DNA of 64,000 bases, taken from assembly GCF_003261635.1 (NCBI RefSeq), contig NZ_QFXK01000037.1:49213-113212 (forward strand). The letters are read 5' to 3'. The notes below the pieces were generated by a model. The model had not been told where the DNA came from and ran no database searches. It saw nothing but the letters and a program-made list of their open reading frames with translations. This stretch comes from Kribbella monticola. GTDB taxonomy: Bacteria; Actinomycetota; Actinomycetes; Propionibacteriales; Kribbellaceae. The translations under genes and the position numbers were made by a program. Shown piece by piece: positions 41,517 to 50,503 of the stretch (the first letter of the stretch is position 1; each line of letters opens with the position of its first letter).

Positions 41517-42254
41517 ATGGATCTCGCCGGGCGGAAAGTCTGGATCATCGGTGCTTCGACGGGGATCGGCGCGGCGCTCGCCTCCGAGCTCGCCGACCGG
41601 GGTGCGGCGGTGGCCGTTTCCGCCCGGCGGGTGGACGGGTTGCAAACGGTCGCCGGTGACCGGATGGCGGTGGTGCCGCTCGACATCACCGACGCCGACC
41701 GGGTGCCGCACGCCCTGGCCGAGGTCGTCGACGCGCTGGGTGGGCTCGACATCGTCGTACTGAGCGCGGGCTACTGGAAGCAGATGGGCGAGGACTTCGA
41801 CGTCGAGTCGTTCCACCGGCATCTCGACGTGAACCTCGGTGGCTTCGCGAACTGCCTCGGCGCGGTGATCCCGTACCTGCGCGAGCGTGGCGCGGGGATG
41901 ATCGTCGGGATCTCGTCTGTCGCGGGGTATCGCGGGCTGCCCGGTTCCGAGGCGTACGGCGCGACGAAGGCCGCGCAGATCAATCTGCTGGAGGCGCTGC
42001 GGGTACGGCTGCGCCCCGACGGGATCGACGTACTGACCGTGTGTCCCGGGTTCGTCGAGACCGAGATGACCGAGCAGAACACGTTCCCGATGCCGTTCAT
42101 CGTGTCGGCTCCCGCTGCGGCCCGGGCAATCGCGGACGGAATGGCGAAGCAGTCGGCGCGGATCGTCTTCCCGTGGCAGATGGCTTGGCTGATGAAGGCG
42201 GCCAAGCTGGTTCCCGACCGGCTTTGGGCGTTGGCTCTCACTCCTCGGTCGTAG
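41517..42254 (+). CDS. short-chain dehydrogenase/reductase
   Basis: The 245-residue SDR has cofactor loop IGASTGIGAALASEL, the active-site Ser in VGISSVAGYRG and YGATKAAQINLLEAL. It follows the CFA-like gene after 4 nt, so it belongs to the lipid operon and may reduce or oxidise an acyl intermediate. The C-terminal hydrophobic segment (FPWQMAWLMKAAKLVPDRLWALAL) suggests membrane contact. Confidence 0.88.
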   Translation: MDLAGRKVWIIGASTGIGAALASELADRGAAVAVSARRVDGLQTVAGDRMAVVPLDITDADRVPHALAEVVDALGGLDIVVLSAGYWKQMGEDFDVESFHRHLDVNLGGFANCLGAVIPYLRERGAGMIVGISSVAGYRGLPGSEAYGATKAAQINLLEALRVRLRPDGIDVLTVCPGFVETEMTEQNTFPMPFIVSAPAAARAIADGMAKQSARIVFPWQMAWLMKAAKLVPDRLWALALTPRS

Positions 42255-42256
42255 CT

Positions 42257-42306
42257 GACCGGATCCGGTCGCGGGTGTTGCGTTGGATCGTGCCCGGTAC
42301 GTACCG
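42257..42306. promoter_or_regulatory. two perfect palindromes before the GH78 gene
   Basis: GACCGGATCCGGTC (42257-42270) directly follows the SDR stop and may act as a short terminator. CGGTACGTACCG (42295-42306) lies 41 bp before the rhamnosidase start and could be an operator. Both are loop-less dyads. No regulator is encoded next to the gene. Confidence 0.4.
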
Positions 42307-42347
42307 TCCTGCGGGATTGTGCCGACTCGAGAGCAGGAGCCTGCCCG

Positions 42348-44978
42348 ATGGCCGAACTGACCGATGACGGCTGGACCGCTGGTGGACCGCTGGCGGTGAC
42401 CAGGCCCACGGTCGAGTACGCCGAGGAGCCGCTGGGCACCGATGTCGACCGGCCCCGGTTGGCCTGGATCGCCACGGCACCCGGCTACGGCGCCACCCAG
42501 TCGGCGTACCAGGTCGTCGTCGCCTCCTCGGCAGAACTCGCCGCGGCCGGCACCGGGGACGTCTGGGACTCGGGGCAGGTGTCGTCGGACGCGTTCCGGA
42601 TCACGTACGACGGGCCTGCACTGGCGCCCCGGACTCGCTATCACTGGTCCGTCCGGCTGTGGGACGGGCTGGACCGGGTTGGGCCCTGGAGCCGGCCGAC
42701 CTGGTTCGAGACCGGGCTGCGGGAGGAAGGGTTCGGCGCCGAGTGGATCGGCGCCGGGACCGAGGCGGCTCCCCTGCTTCGCCGTACATTCTCTGTTGAT
42801 CGGCCGGTGGAACGCGCCCGCCTGTACGTGAGTGGGCTGGCGTATGCCGAGCTGCGATTGAACGGTCGCCGCGTCGGCGACGCCGTCCTCGATCCGGGCT
42901 TCACCGACTACGACGAGACCGTGCTCTATGTGACTCATGACGTCACCGACCTCGTCCAAGCGGGCGAGAACGTCGTCGGTGCCGAACTGGGCCGCGGGTT
43001 CTACGGCATGACGACGCCGAACGTCTGGCGCTGGCACCAGGCGCCCTGGACCGGCGACCCCAGATTGCTGGCCCGCTTGGTGATCACGCACACGGACGGC
43101 ACCGAGACCGCGCTGGTCTCAGACGGGTCGTGGCGCGTGACGAGCGGACCGACGGTCTCGGATTCCCTGTATGCCGGGGAGACCTACGACGCGCGACTGG
43201 CGTTGCCGGGATGGGATGGACCCGGCTTCGACGATGCGGCCTGGTCCGACGCCGTCGTACTGGCTGCTCCGCGGGGTGTCGTGCGTGCACAGGAACACGA
43301 GCCGATCCGGGTGATCGAAGAGGTCGCGCCGGTCGAGCTCACCGCGCCGCGGGACGGCGTACAAGTCGTCGACTTCGGGCGGACCACGGCCGGCTGGGTG
43401 CGGCTCAGGGTCAGCGCGCCGGCCGGTACGAAGGTCACCTTGCTGTACGGCGAGACGCTGTTGCCGGACGGAACGGTGTCGGCGGTCAACCGGCATGTCG
43501 AGGGCGGCCGGTTCCAGCTGGACGAATACGTTGCTGCTGGCAACGGAGTCGAGGAATGGGAGCCGCGCTTCTCGTACAAGGGTTTCCGCTACGTGCAGGT
43601 CGAGGGCGCGGCCGCCGAACTGACCCTGCGGGTGGCGCATTCGGAAGTCCGCTCGGTCAGCCGGTTCCATGCGAGCGCGCCGCTGTACGAGCAGATCGAG
43701 CAGGCAATGCGGCGGACCGTGCTCAGCAACCTGCACGGCATCCCGACCGATACCCCCGCCTTCGAGAAGAACGGCTGGACCGGCGACGCGCAGGTCGGCG
43801 CACCGACGATGGCCGGCCAGCTCGACCTGGCCCGGTTCTTCACCAAGTGGCTCGGCGATCTGCGCGACAGCCAGCACGACGACGGGCAACTGCCGGTGAT
43901 CGTGCCGAGTGCGGGCTGGGGTTTCGAGGAGCTCTCCCCCGCGACCGAGTGGTCCACTGTCTACCCGTTCCTCCTCCGCGAGATGCACCGCTGGTACGGC
44001 GACGACCGCCTCCTGTCGGAGCACTGGGAGCCCGTACTGCGCTACCTCGACTGGGAGCTCGCCCGGGTCGAAGACGGGCTCTCGCTGAGCGTCCTCGGGG
44101 ACTGGATCCCACCGGGTTACCCGGCCGGCCCGCCACCTGAGGACCGACGGCTCACCGGTACGGCGTACCTGTACCGCGCGTTGCTCGCGGCCGTCGAGAT
44201 CGGTGAACTCCTCGGCCGATCCGAGGCAGTCGAGCGATTGCGGAAGTCGGCGGAATTGCTGGCCGATGCCTTCAACCGGGACTTCCTGGATCGATCGGCC
44301 GGGCTCTACCGGACCACGAAGGATCCCGACTACCGGCAGACCTCGAACGCGGTGCCGCTCGCTTTCGGGCTCGTCCCCGACGATCAGGTGGAACGGGTGG
44401 TGGCGAACCTGGTCGCTGATGTCGAGGCGCGCGGGTTCCACCTGAACACCGGGTGCCTCGGCGTCGGGCTGCTGTTGCCGGTACTCACGGCGTACGGGCA
44501 CAGCGATGTCGCGGCGAAGATCGCGTTGCAGCGGACGTATCCGAGTTGGGGGTACTGGTTCGACCAGGGCGCCGACACGATGTGGGAGATGTGGGAGACC
44601 GACACCCGGTCGCGCAACCACTACTTCCAGGGGACGGTCACGCAATGGCTGTTGGAGAACGTTGCCGGTCTGCGGAATCTCGCGAACGGCTGGGAGCGCA
44701 TTCTCGTCCGGCCGGACGCCCGGGATCAGGTCGATTCGGCTTCCCTGCGGATGGATACCGTGCGCGGCCGGGTCTCGGTGTCGTGGCGACGGATCGGGCG
44801 GGTGTTCCACCTCGAAGTCCAGGTGCCGGTGGGATCGACGGCAACGATCCATGTGCCGTCAGCGGGTGACGTGACCGCAGTACCGGCTCCGTACGCCGGG
44901 GAGCCTTCCGTGACGGACGGCTACGCGATCTTCACGGTGGGGTCGGGGCACTGGTCCTTCACGAGCCGGACTTCGTGA
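42348..44978 (+). CDS. GH78 alpha-L-rhamnosidase
   Basis: The 876-residue protein follows the bacterial alpha-L-rhamnosidase layout: N-terminal fibronectin-like domain (QVVVASSAELAAAG...YHWSVRLWD), Bac_rhamnosid_N beta domain (AYAELRLNGRRVGDAVLDPGFTDYD), a six-hairpin (alpha/alpha)6 catalytic domain with DTPAFEKNGWTGDAQ (general acid Glu) and MWEMWETDT (general base Glu), and a C-terminal beta-sandwich. It has no signal peptide, so it trims rhamnosides taken into the cell. It overlaps the convergent trmB gene by 20 nt. Confidence 0.93.
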   Translation: MAELTDDGWTAGGPLAVTRPTVEYAEEPLGTDVDRPRLAWIATAPGYGATQSAYQVVVASSAELAAAGTGDVWDSGQVSSDAFRITYDGPALAPRTRYHWSVRLWDGLDRVGPWSRPTWFETGLREEGFGAEWIGAGTEAAPLLRRTFSVDRPVERARLYVSGLAYAELRLNGRRVGDAVLDPGFTDYDETVLYVTHDVTDLVQAGENVVGAELGRGFYGMTTPNVWRWHQAPWTGDPRLLARLVITHTDGTETALVSDGSWRVTSGPTVSDSLYAGETYDARLALPGWDGPGFDDAAWSDAVVLAAPRGVVRAQEHEPIRVIEEVAPVELTAPRDGVQVVDFGRTTAGWVRLRVSAPAGTKVTLLYGETLLPDGTVSAVNRHVEGGRFQLDEYVAAGNGVEEWEPRFSYKGFRYVQVEGAAAELTLRVAHSEVRSVSRFHASAPLYEQIEQAMRRTVLSNLHGIPTDTPAFEKNGWTGDAQVGAPTMAGQLDLARFFTKWLGDLRDSQHDDGQLPVIVPSAGWGFEELSPATEWSTVYPFLLREMHRWYGDDRLLSEHWEPVLRYLDWELARVEDGLSLSVLGDWIPPGYPAGPPPEDRRLTGTAYLYRALLAAVEIGELLGRSEAVERLRKSAELLADAFNRDFLDRSAGLYRTTKDPDYRQTSNAVPLAFGLVPDDQVERVVANLVADVEARGFHLNTGCLGVGLLLPVLTAYGHSDVAAKIALQRTYPSWGYWFDQGADTMWEMWETDTRSRNHYFQGTVTQWLLENVAGLRNLANGWERILVRPDARDQVDSASLRMDTVRGRVSVSWRRIGRVFHLEVQVPVGSTATIHVPSAGDVTAVPAPYAGEPSVTDGYAIFTVGSGHWSFTSRTS

Positions 44979-45657
44979 AGATCAGGTCGCGGCAGATGCG
45001 CCCCTCGGCGTGGGCGCGGCGCTCGAACTTGGTGACCGGGCGCCAGTCGGGCCGTGGGGCCCAGTCGGCGTACTGGTTGGCGAGCAACGGTTCCGCCGTA
45101 CAGATCTCCAGCATGCGGTCGGCGTAGTCTGCCCAGTCCGTTGCCAGATGCAACGTTCCGCCCGGGACCAGGCGCGACGCGATCAACCGAACGAACGGCG
45201 CGGTGACGAGGCGCCGCTTGTGGTGCCGCTTCTTCGGCCAGGGATCGGGAAAATAGATCCGTACGCCGTGCAGCGAATCCGGTGCCAGGTGGTCGCGGAG
45301 GAAGTCGAGCGCGTCGCCCTTCAGCAGGCGGACGTTGGTGAGTTCGTGCTTCTCCACCCACAACATCAGCTGACCGAGACCGGCCGGGTAGACCTCGGCG
45401 GCGAGGTGGTTGACCTCCGGGCTGTCGAGCGCGAGCTGGGCGGTCGCGTCGCCCATACCGGTCCCGATCTCGAGAATCGTCGGCGCCTGCCGCCCGAACC
45501 ACTCGGCCAGGTCGACCTGCCCCTCGATCTCCTCGAGTCGCCGGCCGAGCCCGTCCCAGTTCGTCCGCCAGACCCGTTCCTGCCCGACCGTCATCCGAAC
45601 ACTCCGCCGGACATGACTGAACACCCCAGCCTGCCGAACCAGTTCCCCCGTCTCCAC
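44959..45657 (-). CDS. trmB: tRNA (guanine-46-N7)-methyltransferase
   Basis: The 232-residue protein has TrmB signatures: TILEIGTGMGDATAQLA, EVYPAGLGQLML, IYFPDPWPKKRHHKRRL and the C-terminal TKFERRAHAEGR with the conserved catalytic-site residues. It makes m7G46 in the variable loop of tRNAs. The GTG start has GGGG upstream. Its 3' end overlaps GH78 on the other strand. Confidence 0.94.
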   Translation of the reverse strand: METGELVRQAGVFSHVRRSVRMTVGQERVWRTNWDGLGRRLEEIEGQVDLAEWFGRQAPTILEIGTGMGDATAQLALDSPEVNHLAAEVYPAGLGQLMLWVEKHELTNVRLLKGDALDFLRDHLAPDSLHGVRIYFPDPWPKKRHHKRRLVTAPFVRLIASRLVPGGTLHLATDWADYADRMLEICTAEPLLANQYADWAPRPDWRPVTKFERRAHAEGRICRDLIFTKSGS

Positions 45658-45677
45658 CCCCCAACCCTAAACGCCCG

Positions 45678-45710
45678 CCCACCCGGCCCTCGCGGGGAGG
45701 GCCGGGTGGG
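45678..45710 (-). terminator. 14-bp hairpin between the CHAP-like gene and trmB
   Basis: CCCACCCGGCCCTC and GAGGGCCGGGTGGG pair perfectly over 14 bp with a 5-nt loop, 10 nt past the stop of the minus-strand gene at 45720. Confidence 0.75.
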
Positions 45711-45719
45711 TAGCCGGGA

Positions 45720-46436
45720 TCAGTTGGCGATCCAGGTGAGGCCTAGGTGTTTGACGGTTTGGGGGCCGGCGATGCCGTTGGCGTCCGCGCCGGTCCAGCC
45801 CTGGGCGTGCTGGAACTTCTCCACCGCGCCGCGGGTGCCGTCGAGGTAGTTGCCGGTCGGCTTGGGGGCACCGATCGACAGGCCGTGGCGGATCAGCGCG
45901 AGTTGCAGGTTCCAGACGCTGTCGGAGTCCAGTTGGCCCAGGTGCATCTTCGACGCGAAGACCTTCCCGTCCTGCCGGAACCCCGGCGCCGACGCGTTGC
46001 CCGCCACCTTTGCGATGCCGGCCATCTTCGCGTGGCCCGCCTCCAACGGCAGGTCCCGGCCCTGCAGCACCGTGCTCCAGCCGAGCCACTTCGCGTGACT
46101 CCACTTCTCGGTGATCCGCGACAACGGCACCAGATCGATCCGGTCGGGCTTCACGATGTCGTTGCTCGCGATGTACGGCACGTCGCCGCGGTACTCGATC
46201 ACGATCGCGACGTGTCCCTCGTCCGACGGGCCGTGCCAGAAACACGGTGCACCGATCGGCGGCCGCTTGTCCGAGTGCCGGTCGATCGCCGGGATCGAGT
46301 TCCACTCCAGTTGCGCCGACCCGTCCTGCGCCGGCAGGTCCCACGCCGTACGGACGAACACGAGGCACTTCCGCCGCCAACCGGTCGCGCCTTTCTTCCC
46401 CTTCGCCCACTCGGCGGCTTTCGTTGCTGTTCTCAT
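45720..46436 (-). CDS. CHAP/NlpC-like peptidase with C-terminal peptidoglycan-binding domain
   Basis: The 238-residue protein has a putative Cys-His hydrolase domain (WRRKCLVFVRTAW with the likely nucleophile Cys, and DEGHVAIVIEYRG with the His) and a C-terminal peptidoglycan-binding-like module (NLQLALIRHGLSIG...GTRGAVEKFQHAQGWTGADANGIAGPQTVKHLGL). It has no signal peptide, which fits a phage-like endolysin or toxin effector as well as a wall enzyme. ATG 46436 has AGGGGGA upstream. No phage genes flank it. The substrate bond is unknown. Confidence 0.72.
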   Translation of the reverse strand: MRTATKAAEWAKGKKGATGWRRKCLVFVRTAWDLPAQDGSAQLEWNSIPAIDRHSDKRPPIGAPCFWHGPSDEGHVAIVIEYRGDVPYIASNDIVKPDRIDLVPLSRITEKWSHAKWLGWSTVLQGRDLPLEAGHAKMAGIAKVAGNASAPGFRQDGKVFASKMHLGQLDSDSVWNLQLALIRHGLSIGAPKPTGNYLDGTRGAVEKFQHAQGWTGADANGIAGPQTVKHLGLTWIAN

Positions 46437-46574
46437 GACGTTCCCCCTGGCTCGGGGCCGTCCACCCTGGACGACCCACAAGACCAGCGTCGGCCGCCAC
46501 CTTCAGAAACCCTTAAGGCAACGCCTCACCGCGCGGCCCGGCCGCCGGTCGCTCACCAACACGAGCCGGGCGAC

Positions 46575-47018
46575 TCAGAGGTCGATCTGCAGGGTGTGCC
46601 CGGTTTCGAGATACGTCTTCAGGTTGGCCAGGATCGGGCCCCAGCCGTTGCGCCAGCCCTCGACCTGGTCGGCGTCGATCCGGTCGTGGACGACCTGCAG
46701 CTTGACCACCTTCGGCCCGGCCGGCTCGATCGTGAACGTCACCCGGCCCGGCTCGTCGTCGCGGCGTTCCTCCAGGAACTCGTTCTTGAAGGTGTACGCG
46801 AGCGTCTTCGGTTCGTCGTACACCAGCACCTCGCCGGAATCGGTCAGGCTGTCGTCGGCGCTGTCGTAGAACCGCACCGGCGAGCCGACCTTCCAGTCCG
46901 ACTCGATCCGCCGGCCGAACCAGTACAGCTTGGTGAAGGCGCCCGAGGTGAGCGCTGCCCACAACTTCTCCGGCGTCGTCTCGATGTAGGTGACGTGCAC
47001 CATCGCAGGGTTGTTCAT
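46575..47018 (-). CDS. SRPBCC (AHSA1-like) domain protein
   Basis: The 147-residue protein has the START/Bet v1-like pattern of AHSA1 proteins: VTYIETTPEKLWAALTSGAFTKLYWFGRRIESDWKVGSPVRFYD and the C-terminal helix VEGWRNGWGPILANLKTYLETG. The domain binds hydrophobic ligands; the function is unknown. Its ATG overlaps the ArsR stop as ATGA, a very common ArsR-SRPBCC pairing, so it is under ArsR control. Confidence 0.88.
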   Translation of the reverse strand: MNNPAMVHVTYIETTPEKLWAALTSGAFTKLYWFGRRIESDWKVGSPVRFYDSADDSLTDSGEVLVYDEPKTLAYTFKNEFLEERRDDEPGRVTFTIEPAGPKVVKLQVVHDRIDADQVEGWRNGWGPILANLKTYLETGHTLQIDL

Positions 47019-47329
47019 GATTCCTCCTCCAAGGCCGCCTTCAGCGCACTGAGGGCGCGCAGCTTGTCCTTTTCGTAGTTGCTGATCCAGCGCTCGGCGA
47101 TCTCGTTGATCGGCACCGGGTTCAGGTAGTGGTACTTGTGCCGCCCCCGCCGCATCGTCACCACCAGCCCGGCCTCCTCGAGCAGCCGCAGATGCTTGGT
47201 GACGCCCTGCCGGGTCAGCTCGGACAACTCGTCACACAGCTCGCTCAGCGTCTGCCCGTTCCGCTCCCGCAAGGCATCCAGCAACTGCCGCCGCCCCGCA
47301 TCGGCCAGCGCCTTGAACACCAGATCCAC
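47015..47329 (-). CDS. ArsR-family transcriptional regulator
   Basis: The 104-residue winged HTH (VFKALADAGRRQLLDALRERNGQTLSELCDELSELTRQGVTKHLRLLEEAGLVVTMRRGRHKYHYLNP) is an ArsR of the non-metal type that accompanies SRPBCC proteins; no metal-binding Cys pairs are present. GTG 47329 with GGGGG upstream puts the start at the usual place; earlier in-frame codons would overlap the operator. It is followed by the SRPBCC gene with a 4-nt overlap. Confidence 0.9.
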   Translation of the reverse strand: MDLVFKALADAGRRQLLDALRERNGQTLSELCDELSELTRQGVTKHLRLLEEAGLVVTMRRGRHKYHYLNPVPINEIAERWISNYEKDKLRALSALKAALEEES

Positions 47330-47340
47330 GCCCCCACCAT

Positions 47341-47360
47341 AGGCAACCAAAAGGTTGCCT
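47341..47360. promoter_or_regulatory. ArsR operator palindrome
   Basis: AGGCAACC (47341-47348) and GGTTGCCT (47353-47360) are perfect 8-bp arms around AAAA, 12 bp upstream of the ArsR start. The GGCAACC-N4-GGTTGCC form fits autoregulation by the adjacent ArsR protein. Confidence 0.75.
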
Positions 47361-47401
47361 GTCAATCGGTACTGCGCCCCGCCGGGCGTCGCGAGGGAAG
47401 G

Positions 47402-50400
47402 TCAGTCGCCCCAGAAGAGGTGGTCGACGGTGTTGCGGGCCCGGCGGGTAGCGCGCAGGTAGGCGTCGGAGAAGTGGGAGCTCTCGCCGGGTGGGTAGCC
47501 GCAGATCTGGGCGACCGCGGCGAGGTCGCGCGGATCGCGGGGTAGCGAGTCGCTCGGCCGGGCCCGGACGAGCATGATCGCGTTGCGGATCCGGGTCGCC
47601 ATCCGCCAGGCCGTGGCGAGTACTTCGGCGTCGCTCGATTCGACCAGGCCTGCCTCGACGGCTGCTCGCAAAGCGCCGAGCGTTCGCGTCGTGCGCAGAC
47701 CGGCGACGTGGTGCGCCTCGCGCAACTGGAGCAACTGGACCGTCCACTCGATGTCCGCAAGGCCGCCGCGACCGAGCTTCGTATGGGTCGCCGGATCAGC
47801 ACCACGCGGCAACCGCTCCGCGTCCACGCGCGCCTTGATCCGGCGGATCTCCGTCACGTCGCGTTCCTGGATCCCGCCGGCCGGGTACCGCAACGGGTCG
47901 ATCAGTGCGCGGAACGCCTCGCACAACGAAGCGTCCCCACACAGCGGATCCGCCCGCAGCAACGCCTGCGCCTCCCACACGGCCGACCAGCGCGCGTAGT
48001 ACGACTGGTACGACGCCAGCGTGCGAACCAATGGCCCCTGCCGACCCTCCGGCCGCAGGTCCGCGTCGACCGCGACCGCCGGATCGGCACCGGGCAACGC
48101 GAGCAACCGGCGCAACTCCGTGGCCACCTGCGTCGCGAAGTCCGTCGCCGCCTTCTCTGTTGCCCCCGGCAACGGATCGTGGACGAACATCACATCCGCG
48201 TCGCTGCCGTAGCTGAGTTCGTGGCCACCGAACCGGCCCATCGCGACGATCGCCATCCGGGTCGGTTCCTCGCCACCCTTGGCGATCGTCCGCCGGGCGA
48301 CCTCGAGCGCCGCGGTCAGCGTCGCGACCGAAATCGTCGTCAGTGCTTCACCGACGACCTCGACATCGACGAGCCCGGACAGGTCGGCCGCCGCGACCCG
48401 GAACAGCTCGCGTCGCCGTACCGCGCGGATCGCGGCCACCGCCGCCTCGGCCTCGTCCTTGCGCCGGCCCGCCGCGGACATCTCGGTCAGCAACGCTTCG
48501 GGGGTCCGGGGCGTCAGTTCGCGCTCATCGGCCAGCATCGCGGTCGCTTCGGGCGCCCGCTGCAGCAGATCCACGGCGTACCGGCCGCTTGCGAGCAAGT
48601 GCGCGAGCCGCTCGGCGGACGCGCCTTCGTCGCGGAGCTGGCGCAGGTACCACGGGGTCGAGCCGAGCGCGTCGGAGATGGTCCGGAACGCGAGCAGGCC
48701 GGCATCGGGATCGGGCGATTCGGCGAACCAGCCGAGCATCGCCGGCAGTAACGCCCGCTGGATCGACGATCGCCGCGACACCCCTTCGGACAGCGCCTCG
48801 ATGTGCCGCAGCGCGGACGCGGGATCGTCGTACCCGAGCGCGGTCAGCCGTTGCTTCGCCGCCTCCGGTGTCAGCCGCACCTCGCCACCCGGGATCCGTG
48901 CCACCGCCGACAACAGCGGGCGGTAGAACAGCTTCTCGTGCAAACGCCGTACTTCGAGGGCGTGCTTCTTCCACGCCGCGGTGAGGTCCGCGACCGGATT
49001 CTTGGTGAACCCCAACGACCGCCCGAGCCGGCGCAGATCGGCCTCGTCATCGGGAACCTGATGCGTACGCCGCAAGCGATACAGCTGGATCCGGTGTTCC
49101 ATCGACCGCAGGAACCGGTACGCGTCCGCGAGCACCGCCCCGTCGGTCCGGCCGACATACCCGGAGTTGGTCAGCTCCTCCAGCGCGATCAGCGTCGTCC
49201 CGCTCCGCACCGACTCGTCACTACGACCGTGCACCAGCTGCAGGAGCTGTACTGCGAACTCGACGTCCCGCAACCCACCAGGACCGAGCTTGAGCTGCCG
49301 ATCCGCATCGGCTGCGGGGATGTGGTCGACGACGCGGCGCCGCATCGCCTGGACGTCGTCGACGAAACCGTCGCGGTCGGCGGCCGACCAGACGAGTTCG
49401 GCCGTCTTCTCGGCATAACTGCGGCCGAGCTCGGCGTCGCCGGCGACCGGGCGGGCCTTGAGCAACGCCTGAAATTCCCAGGTCTTCGCCCAGCGTCCGT
49501 AGTACGCGAGGTGGCTGTCGAGGGTCCGGACGAGCGGGCCGGCCTTGCCCTCCGGGCGCAGTGCGGCGTCGACCGGCCAAAGCGTGCCCTCGGCGGTGTG
49601 GATCGAGCAGATCCGCATGGCTGCCGATGCCAGTTGGGTCGCGGTCTTCAAGGCCGGCGCCTCGGGCTCGCCCGGCAGTGGTTCGGCGACGAAGAGGACG
49701 TCCACATCGCTGACATAGTTGAGTTCCCGGCCACCACACTTGCCCATGGCAATGATCGCCAGGCGGCAGTCGGCAGCGCCGGGGTGGGCCTTGAAGTAGT
49801 CGTTGCGGGCGATCCGGAGCGCCGTCTCCAGGGCACCGCCGGCCAGATCGGCCAGTACTGCGGCGGTCTCGTCGACCAGCAATCCCTCGGCGAGGTCACG
49901 GGCCGCCAGCCTCAGCAACAACCGGCGGTACTCCACTCGCAGCGCGTCCACCGGATTCTCGGCGTCCACCGCCGTCGCCAAACAGGCCGCCACATCGTCC
50001 GGCGTCGGCCGGGCCGCCGCCAGCGCAGGATCGGCCAGGTCGTACCAATGCCGCGGATGCACACTGAGATGCCGCCCGAGCGCCTCACTGGCCCCCAGTA
50101 CTGCGGTCAGCCGGCGCCGGAAGTCGCCATCCATCTCCAACGTGCGGGCGAACACCGCGACGTCGAAGCCGTTCTGGTCGAGCGACTCGACCGTGCCGAG
50201 CAGCCCGGTCAGAGCGAGATCGGGATCGGCCGACTCGGACAGCGAGGCGACGACCTGCTCGCTCCCCATCGGACTGTGCGCGTCGAGCGCGTCCAACCGG
50301 TCGAGCATCCGCCCGGCCTTCTGCGGATCCGCGAACCCGGCCCGCACCAGCCGGCCCTCACCCGAAACCCTCCGCACTTCCGCCACACCCGTCAGGCTAT

Positions 50401-50404
50401 CCAT
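47402..50404 (-). CDS. glnE: bifunctional glutamine synthetase adenylyltransferase/deadenylase
   Basis: The 1000-residue protein has two nucleotidyltransferase halves, as in GlnE: the N-terminal AMP-removing domain with GGRELNYVSDVDVLFV (about residue 225) and the C-terminal AMP-adding domain with GGHELSYGSDADVMFVHDP (about residue 725), each followed by a GlnD-type UR-accepting helical region (GGLRDVEFAVQLLQL; GGLADIEWTVQLLQL). It tunes glutamine synthetase with nitrogen supply. A GlnA2-type synthetase lies 0.7 kb upstream in the same direction, a neighbourhood shared with mycobacteria. Confidence 0.96.
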   Translation of the reverse strand: MDSLTGVAEVRRVSGEGRLVRAGFADPQKAGRMLDRLDALDAHSPMGSEQVVASLSESADPDLALTGLLGTVESLDQNGFDVAVFARTLEMDGDFRRRLTAVLGASEALGRHLSVHPRHWYDLADPALAAARPTPDDVAACLATAVDAENPVDALRVEYRRLLLRLAARDLAEGLLVDETAAVLADLAGGALETALRIARNDYFKAHPGAADCRLAIIAMGKCGGRELNYVSDVDVLFVAEPLPGEPEAPALKTATQLASAAMRICSIHTAEGTLWPVDAALRPEGKAGPLVRTLDSHLAYYGRWAKTWEFQALLKARPVAGDAELGRSYAEKTAELVWSAADRDGFVDDVQAMRRRVVDHIPAADADRQLKLGPGGLRDVEFAVQLLQLVHGRSDESVRSGTTLIALEELTNSGYVGRTDGAVLADAYRFLRSMEHRIQLYRLRRTHQVPDDEADLRRLGRSLGFTKNPVADLTAAWKKHALEVRRLHEKLFYRPLLSAVARIPGGEVRLTPEAAKQRLTALGYDDPASALRHIEALSEGVSRRSSIQRALLPAMLGWFAESPDPDAGLLAFRTISDALGSTPWYLRQLRDEGASAERLAHLLASGRYAVDLLQRAPEATAMLADERELTPRTPEALLTEMSAAGRRKDEAEAAVAAIRAVRRRELFRVAAADLSGLVDVEVVGEALTTISVATLTAALEVARRTIAKGGEEPTRMAIVAMGRFGGHELSYGSDADVMFVHDPLPGATEKAATDFATQVATELRRLLALPGADPAVAVDADLRPEGRQGPLVRTLASYQSYYARWSAVWEAQALLRADPLCGDASLCEAFRALIDPLRYPAGGIQERDVTEIRRIKARVDAERLPRGADPATHTKLGRGGLADIEWTVQLLQLREAHHVAGLRTTRTLGALRAAVEAGLVESSDAEVLATAWRMATRIRNAIMLVRARPSDSLPRDPRDLAAVAQICGYPPGESSHFSDAYLRATRRARNTVDHLFWGD

Positions 50405-50460
50405 TCCGCCCGACGGCCGCCGCGCCGCTACGCCGCTACCGGCCCGGCGACGGCAAGACC

Positions 50461-50496
50461 CTTGCGTCCGGAGCCCGGTCCGGCTCCGGACGCAAG
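50461..50496 (-). terminator. 15-bp hairpin ahead of glnE
   Basis: CTTGCGTCCGGAGCC (50461-50475) and GGCTCCGGACGCAAG (50482-50496) pair perfectly with a 6-nt loop. It lies 7 nt past the stop of the 50504 gene, so glnE must have its own promoter in the next 57 bp or depend on read-through. Confidence 0.8.
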
Positions 50497-50503
50497 GGGA
50501 GTA

